Assembly (NCBI GenBank): GCA_021298155.1
Contig: JAJTEN010000001.1
Span: forward strand, 1 to 64,000
Source of the DNA: Sphingobacteriales bacterium
GTDB lineage: Bacteria > Bacteroidota > Bacteroidia > UKL13-3
Reading direction: 5' to 3'
DNA: 64,000 bases
Shown here: positions 59,433-64,000 of the stretch, in pieces
How positions within the stretch are numbered: position 1 is the stretch's first letter
Layout of the letters: each line of letters starts with the position of its first letter
Program-made: the position numbers and the translations under genes
The notes under the pieces: model-generated
Seen by the model: only the letters and a program-made list of their open reading frames with translations
What the model was told of the DNA's origin: nothing
Database searches by the model: none

Positions 59433-61994
59433 ATGAACCAAAGAAGTTTAATTTTATTGGTATTGTGCATGCTTTTTGCTTCACATCTCTCGTATTCACA
59501 AAATCAAATTGCTGAAAAAGATACTTTAGGGAAAAATGCCTTGGATTCTTATTTTTTGATGAATTATAACAACCCAAGACAATACATCATTGGTGGCGTA
59601 GATATCGTTGGAACCGAGTATTATGATAAAAGTGTGTTGGTTGTTTTAAGTGGATTGCAAGTTGGACAAAAAATTAGAATTCCGTCTGAAGATATTACCA
59701 AAGCAATTAGCAATCTCTGGAAGCAAAAATTATTTGAGGATGTAAAATTATTGGTAAAAAGAATAAATGATGATGAGATATTCTTTGAAATACAAGTGAA
59801 AGAAAAACCCAGGTTGTCTAACTTTACAATAAAAGGATTAAAGAAAAGTAAGGCAGAAGAATTACGTGAGGCCCTTACCTTAAAGGCAGGGCAAATTATT
59901 ACCGAAAATGTATTGAATAGTACCAATCGTGAAATTAAACTTTTTTATGAAGAAAAGGGATTCTTGGATGCCTATGCCACTTTTGAGCAAATTCCAGACG
60001 ACTTAAAGCGAAATACTGTTAAGCTCAGAATTAATGTAGAACGAGGCAAAAAAATACCGATTTCACAACTCACATTTTCAGGAAATACAACCATCGAATC
60101 CTCAAAAATTAGGAAGGTAATGAAAGATACTAAACCAAAGCGTTTCTTCTTTACCAAATCTCGTTTTATTGAGGATAAATACGTTGAAGATAAGCAAAAA
60201 ATCATTGACAAATATTTGTCAATGGGCTATCGTGATATTCAAGTTATTTCAGATTCTATTTGGCGCGATAAAAAAGGTGTTCGCATCCATGTAAAGCTTT
60301 TTGAAGGGAAAAAATATTACTTCAGAAATATCAATTTTGTAGGTAACGCTAAATATAAATCGGAAGATTTACATAAAATTCTTCGCATTAGACCAGGTGA
60401 TGTGTATGATCAGTCTGTTCTAGACCAACGCTTGAATATGAGTCAAGATGGCGGAGACATAAGTACTTTATACATGGATGATGGGTATTTGTTTTTTAGG
60501 GTTGAACCAATAGAAGTGCTGATAGAAAATGATTCAATAGATATTGAGGTAAGGATTGCAGAGGGGACGCAAGCCTATATTAACATGGTTACGGTAAAGG
60601 GAAATTCAAAAACCAGTGATCATGTAATTTTGCGCGAGTTGCGAACCAAACCTGGGATGTTGTTTAGTAGGAGTGATATCACTCGTTCTTTGCGCGAACT
60701 CTCACAAATAGGATATTTTAATCCTGAGGCATTAAATGTTAATCCAGTACCTAATCCGGTTACAGGTACCGTAGATATAGAATACAAAGTTGAAGAAAGA
60801 CCCAATGATCAAATTGAATTAAGTGGCGGTTGGGGAGCAGGTTTTGTGGTTGGTACTTTGGGATTAACCCTGAATAATTTTTCGGCGAGAAAAGCCTTAG
60901 ATGCAAAAAATTGGACGCCAATTCCAAGTGGTGATGGCCAAAGGATGTCTTTGCGCGCACAAACCAATGGTACTTTTTTTCAATCCTATTCTGCTAGTTT
61001 TACAGAGCCTTGGTTAGGTGGTAAAAGACCTAATGCGCTAACTGTTTCTGTGTATCATTCTATTCAATCAAATGGTAAGCAAGGAGAATTACGGTCGGGC
61101 TTGTATACTACAGGCGCTATGATAGGTTTGGGAAAAAGACTGCGTTGGCCAGATGACTTTTTTACCATACATTATCAATTGGGATATCAGTTGTATAATA
61201 ATGATCCTGACATTGCAGGAAATGTTTTTTGGTCTACTATTCCAACTGGTAAATCAAACAATTTGAGTTTTAAAATTACCCTAGGTAGAAATTCTTCCAA
61301 TCAGCTCATTTATCCAAGTGCTGGATCAAACATTACCATGTCTATGCAGGTTACACCGCCATATTCTATGTTTAATGGCAAAGATTATACCCAAACAGAT
61401 GCCTCAGAAAAAACAAAGTGGTTGGAGTTCTATAAATGGAAGTTTGATGCCACTTGGTTTAATAAATTAGCAGGCGATAAGCGTCCATTGGTATTAATGA
61501 CACGTATCAATTTTGGTTATATTGGTGCGTTCAACCAAGCCAAAGGGATTACACCCTTTGAACGCTTTTGGGTTGGAGGTTCAGGGTTAACTGGATTTAA
61601 TTTAGATGGAAGAGAATTAGTAGCCTTACGTGGATACCAAGACAACTCTTTAACTCCTTTTGCTTTAAACCCCTTAAGTGGTAATGTTCAACAAACGGGA
61701 GCTTCTATCTACAATAGGTATACCATGGAGCTGAGATATCCTATTTCATTGAATCCTCAGGCTACGGTTTTTCCACTGATATTTGCAGAGGCTGGAGGTA
61801 CTTGGCTCGATCCAAAGAAGTTTAATCCTTTTGAAGTTAATCGTTCATATGGTGTGGGTGTGCGTATTTTTTTACCTATGTTTGGTATGATTGGTTTGGA
61901 TTATGGTTGGGGAATCGACTTGCCACCTAATCATCCTAGTCCGGCAAATGTGAATGGCGGTAATTTTCACTTTTTATTGGGTCAACAATTTTAA
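59433..61994 (+). CDS. bamA: Outer-membrane assembly factor BamA
   Basis: An 853-aa Omp85 protein: signal peptide (ending LSYSQ), five POTRA domains from about 50 to 430 (for example YIIGGVDIVGTEYYDKSVLVV, RLSNFTIKGLKKSK, YYFRNINFVGNAKYKS, YINMVTVKGNSKTSD), then a 16-strand barrel ending FHFLLGQQF with terminal Phe. VGGSGLTGFNLDGRELVALRG is the VRGF-like loop 6. It inserts barrel proteins into the outer membrane. Flanked by uppS and ompH. Confidence 0.96.
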   Translation: MNQRSLILLVLCMLFASHLSYSQNQIAEKDTLGKNALDSYFLMNYNNPRQYIIGGVDIVGTEYYDKSVLVVLSGLQVGQKIRIPSEDITKAISNLWKQKLFEDVKLLVKRINDDEIFFEIQVKEKPRLSNFTIKGLKKSKAEELREALTLKAGQIITENVLNSTNREIKLFYEEKGFLDAYATFEQIPDDLKRNTVKLRINVERGKKIPISQLTFSGNTTIESSKIRKVMKDTKPKRFFFTKSRFIEDKYVEDKQKIIDKYLSMGYRDIQVISDSIWRDKKGVRIHVKLFEGKKYYFRNINFVGNAKYKSEDLHKILRIRPGDVYDQSVLDQRLNMSQDGGDISTLYMDDGYLFFRVEPIEVLIENDSIDIEVRIAEGTQAYINMVTVKGNSKTSDHVILRELRTKPGMLFSRSDITRSLRELSQIGYFNPEALNVNPVPNPVTGTVDIEYKVEERPNDQIELSGGWGAGFVVGTLGLTLNNFSARKALDAKNWTPIPSGDGQRMSLRAQTNGTFFQSYSASFTEPWLGGKRPNALTVSVYHSIQSNGKQGELRSGLYTTGAMIGLGKRLRWPDDFFTIHYQLGYQLYNNDPDIAGNVFWSTIPTGKSNNLSFKITLGRNSSNQLIYPSAGSNITMSMQVTPPYSMFNGKDYTQTDASEKTKWLEFYKWKFDATWFNKLAGDKRPLVLMTRINFGYIGAFNQAKGITPFERFWVGGSGLTGFNLDGRELVALRGYQDNSLTPFALNPLSGNVQQTGASIYNRYTMELRYPISLNPQATVFPLIFAEAGGTWLDPKKFNPFEVNRSYGVGVRIFLPMFGMIGLDYGWGIDLPPNHPSPANVNGGNFHFLLGQQF

Positions 61995-62003
61995 CTCCGT
62001 AGT

Positions 62004-62600
62004 ATGAAAAAATATTTAGTTTATTTGGTGTTCTTGTTAGTAACCATGAATACGCAATTGCAGGCTCAGCGCTTTGCCTACGTAGATACTGATTATATAT
62101 TGGATATGCTGCCAGAATATAAATCGGCGCAAAAGCAATTGGATTTGATTGCTGAAACTTGGCAAAAAGAAGCGGAGGAAAAGAAAGCAGAAATAGAAAA
62201 AATGTTGCAGGATTTTCAAGCTGAACAAATATTATTGACAGCAGAATTGAAAAAAAAGAAGGAAACAGATATTAAATTAAAAGAAGCTGAACTTAAGGAG
62301 TTTATGAATAAAAAGTTTGGCTATGAAGGTGAATTATTTAAAAAAAGGCAAGAATTAGTAAAGCCAATTCAAGATAAAGTTTTTGATGCTTGTCAAAACA
62401 TTGCAAAAAAAAGTGCCTTAGACTTTATATTTGCCAAAGGAGGAGAAATGATAATGATGTACAGCAACGCTCGCTACGATAAGAGTGATGAAGTACTGAT
62501 TGAGTTAGGTGTAAATGTTACCAAAAACAAAGGCAATTCACCTGAACCAAATGCAGCTCCAAATAATATGCCTAACACAAGACCTGGCGGTGGTAGGTAA
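62004..62600 (+). CDS. OmpH/Skp-family periplasmic chaperone, first copy
   Basis: A 198-aa exported protein: signal peptide (ending TQLQA), QRFAYVDTDYILDMLPEYKSAQKQL, a long coiled coil (about 45-120) and the closing FIFAKGGEMIMMYSNARYDKSDEVLIELGVN. A Pro/Asn/Gly-rich tail (PEPNAAPNNMPNTRPGGG) is unusual for Skp and looks disordered. Skp holds unfolded barrels before BamA. Confidence 0.9.
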   Translation: MKKYLVYLVFLLVTMNTQLQAQRFAYVDTDYILDMLPEYKSAQKQLDLIAETWQKEAEEKKAEIEKMLQDFQAEQILLTAELKKKKETDIKLKEAELKEFMNKKFGYEGELFKKRQELVKPIQDKVFDACQNIAKKSALDFIFAKGGEMIMMYSNARYDKSDEVLIELGVNVTKNKGNSPEPNAAPNNMPNTRPGGGR

Positions 62601-62646
62601 TTGGCACGATTTTAGAATACGAAATACTAATAAATAAAAAAGAAAA

Positions 62647-63159
62647 ATGAAGAACATGTTAAAATCTATGGTTGCCTTATTTGCTATTTTAATTATGGCA
62701 AATAGCAACGTGAATGCTCAAAAATTTGGTTATGTTGATTTGCAGGAATTAATGCAACTTATGCCAGAATACAAAAAAGCCAATACAGATATGGAAGCTT
62801 TTGGTAAGTCATTGGAAGATGAATTAAAAAAATTGAGTGATGAGTTTCAAAAGAAAGTAGCAGATTATCAAAAAGTTGAAAAGACATTGAATGAGGCTAT
62901 CAGAGATCTAAAACAAAAAGAATTACAGGATATGCAAAGCCGTATTCAAGAATTTCAACAAGCAGCTCAAGAAAATATTCGTAAGAAGGAAGCTGATTTG
63001 TTAAAGCCAATCATCGAAAAAGCTAAAACAGCAATTAGCCAGGTTGCCAAAGAAGGATCATACAGCTATATTTTCGATAGCAGCGTGGCTGGTTTCTTAT
63101 ATAAGCCTGAAGGTGACAATGTTTTACCAGCAGTTAAAAAGAAATTGGGAATCATATAA
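62647..63159 (+). CDS. OmpH/Skp-family periplasmic chaperone, second copy
   Basis: A 170-aa exported protein: signal peptide (ending NSNVNA), QKFGYVDLQELMQLMPEYKKANTDM, coiled coil (about 45-115) and C-terminal SYSYIFDSSVAGFLYKPEGDNV. It lacks the tail of the first copy. Tandem ompH genes after bamA are typical of the phylum. A strong terminator follows. Confidence 0.92.
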   Translation: MKNMLKSMVALFAILIMANSNVNAQKFGYVDLQELMQLMPEYKKANTDMEAFGKSLEDELKKLSDEFQKKVADYQKVEKTLNEAIRDLKQKELQDMQSRIQEFQQAAQENIRKKEADLLKPIIEKAKTAISQVAKEGSYSYIFDSSVAGFLYKPEGDNVLPAVKKKLGII

Positions 63160-63174
63160 TTAAATTATTTATAC

Positions 63175-63216
63175 AGAAAAGCCGATGCCTGTTTGGGTAT
63201 CGGCTTTTCTTTTTTA
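63175..63216 (+). terminator. Terminator after the ompH genes
   Basis: A 12-bp stem (AGAAAAGCCGAT at 63175-63186 with ATCGGCTTTTCT at 63199-63210), 12-base loop and T-run to 63215. The TTTG in its loop (63192-63195) lies 19 bases before TATCTTGC (63215-63222), an imperfect -7 box that would start RNA next to the murI ATG (63229). Confidence 0.9.
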
Positions 63217-63228
63217 TCTTGCCCTATC

Positions 63229-64000
63229 ATGAATCATACTTTTAAACCTATTCAGCCTATTGGTATTTTCGACTCAGGTATTGGGGGATTAACGGTAGCG
63301 CGCGCTATCACTAAGTTGCTACCAAACGAGCAAATTATTTATTTTGGAGACACTGCGCATATGCCATACGGAGAAAAAAGTGCGGAAGCCATAAAGCATT
63401 ACTCCATTAAAATTGCCGAGTTTTTGAAATTTAAGAATTGCAAAATGATTGTGATTGCCTGTAATACTGCTTCTGCTGCTGCCTATAAGTCGGTTGTTAA
63501 AAGTACAGGTATGAAAGATTTAATAGTAAATGTGATAGATCCTGCAGTTGCGTATGTGGTAAAACATCATTACCGCCAGCGGGTTGGGGTTATTGCCACA
63601 AAAAGAACAATTAGCTCAAATGTTTATGCGAAAAGAATAGAAGCATTAGATCCTGTTTCTGATGTGGTTCAATTGGCAACGCCATTATTGGCACCTATGA
63701 TAGAAGAAGGATTTTATAACAATAAAATTTCACAAACTGTTATTAATAGTTATTTGTCAAAATCAAAATTAAGTAAAATTGATGCATTAATTTTGGGTTG
63801 TACGCATTATCCACTGATTAAGGACGAGATTCAAAGTTTTTATGGTAAATCAGTTGATATTGTTGATAGCAGTGAGATTGTTGCTCAGTATGTAAAAGAA
63901 GTTTTAGCTAAAAATTCATTGTTGAATGAAAACAAAGGCACCCTTTTCTCAATAGCAAAAAAGTCTCAATTTTTTGTAAGTGATTATACCCAGAGTTTTG
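63229..64000 (+). CDS. murI: Glutamate racemase, 3' end missing
   Basis: The first 257 codons; the gene runs off the right edge, probably a few residues short of its end. It has PIGIFDSGIGGLTVARAI, FGDTAHMPYG, catalytic Cys in VIACNTASAAA and the second catalytic Cys in ILGCTHYPLI. It supplies D-glutamate for peptidoglycan. It follows the porG-uppS-bamA-ompH operon, but past a strong terminator, so it is likely transcribed separately. Confidence 0.95.
   Translation, partial: MNHTFKPIQPIGIFDSGIGGLTVARAITKLLPNEQIIYFGDTAHMPYGEKSAEAIKHYSIKIAEFLKFKNCKMIVIACNTASAAAYKSVVKSTGMKDLIVNVIDPAVAYVVKHHYRQRVGVIATKRTISSNVYAKRIEALDPVSDVVQLATPLLAPMIEEGFYNNKISQTVINSYLSKSKLSKIDALILGCTHYPLIKDEIQSFYGKSVDIVDSSEIVAQYVKEVLAKNSLLNENKGTLFSIAKKSQFFVSDYTQSF

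Noticed and set aside
1-64000. Search for tRNAs, CRISPR arrays, insertion sequences, phage or toxin-antitoxin genes.
   Set aside because: None could be supported; intergenic spaces are short and gene content is core-like. The XerD-like recombinase is a housekeeping type, not a mobile-element integrase.

Overview
The window is an AT-rich stretch of a Bacteroidota chromosome (phylum level; the class is not resolved here). The evidence is a T9SS-type C-terminal sorting domain, DUF4293 and DUF6089/PorG proteins, a fused CcoN-CcoO oxidase subunit, many SPI/SPII exported proteins, and promoters of the TTTG / TAnnTTTG type instead of -35/-10 boxes. The genetic code is standard. I see no IS element, phage, CRISPR array or tRNA. 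The only RNA gene is the small SRP RNA. No gap between genes exceeds about 190 bases; the two largest (207-391 and 24147-24314) hold, respectively, the SRP promoter and nothing I recognise.

Layout. 1-3.8 kb: 5' end of an acyl-CoA carboxylase beta subunit, SRP RNA with a textbook promoter, then a minus-strand group of mazG-like, dtd, rsgA and xerD, and a lipoprotein gene broken by a frameshift. 3.8-8.2 kb: hisS-hutH-nadC operon and a DUF4293 membrane protein. 8.3-14.9 kb: an envelope island. On the minus strand an exported YidD-like protein is followed by two related exported proteins. On the plus strand lie a large exported protein of unknown function, an M48 metallopeptidase and a barrel-like protein. 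14.9-20.8 kb: lipoprotein MsrA, a four-gene redox/methyltransfer cluster (flavin reductase, atypical SDR, FAD oxidoreductase, methyltransferase), a fumarylacetoacetase-family hydrolase, a SPOR protein and deoC. 20.8-26.5 kb: secA, an unknown conserved protein, proS. 26.6-30.3 kb: a low-complexity lipoprotein, a FadL-like barrel and a T9SS substrate.

30.4-40.9 kb: housekeeping genes (aroQ, a GT2 glycosyltransferase, rlmD, murB), an LTA-synthase-like membrane sulfatase-fold enzyme, YjbR, a PorT-like barrel, a lipoprotein dipeptidyl-peptidase III, a TIGR02757 protein and a small membrane protein. 41.0-52.7 kb: M61 peptidase, then a complete cbb3 oxidase locus: Crp/Fnr regulator, Usp-like protein, ccoI, ccoS, ccoNO, ccoQ, ccoP, ccoG, fixH and a SafE/TauE-like protein. 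A perfect 8+8 inverted repeat sits over the ccoNO promoter. 52.8-56.8 kb: GT4 glycosyltransferase, pabA/trpG-like amidotransferase, alpha/beta hydrolase, CBS protein and nadK. 56.9-64.0 kb: two PorG-family proteins in tandem, uppS, bamA, two OmpH/Skp chaperones and the start of murI, a gene order also known in Porphyromonas, where PorG is part of the type IX secretion machine.

A recurring theme is transcription start. The SRP RNA's structural 5' end lies 6 nt after its -7 box. Applying that ruler puts the predicted start on, or a few bases before, the start codon for xerD, the first porG, hisS and the sulfatase-fold gene, which suggests leaderless or very short-leader mRNAs.
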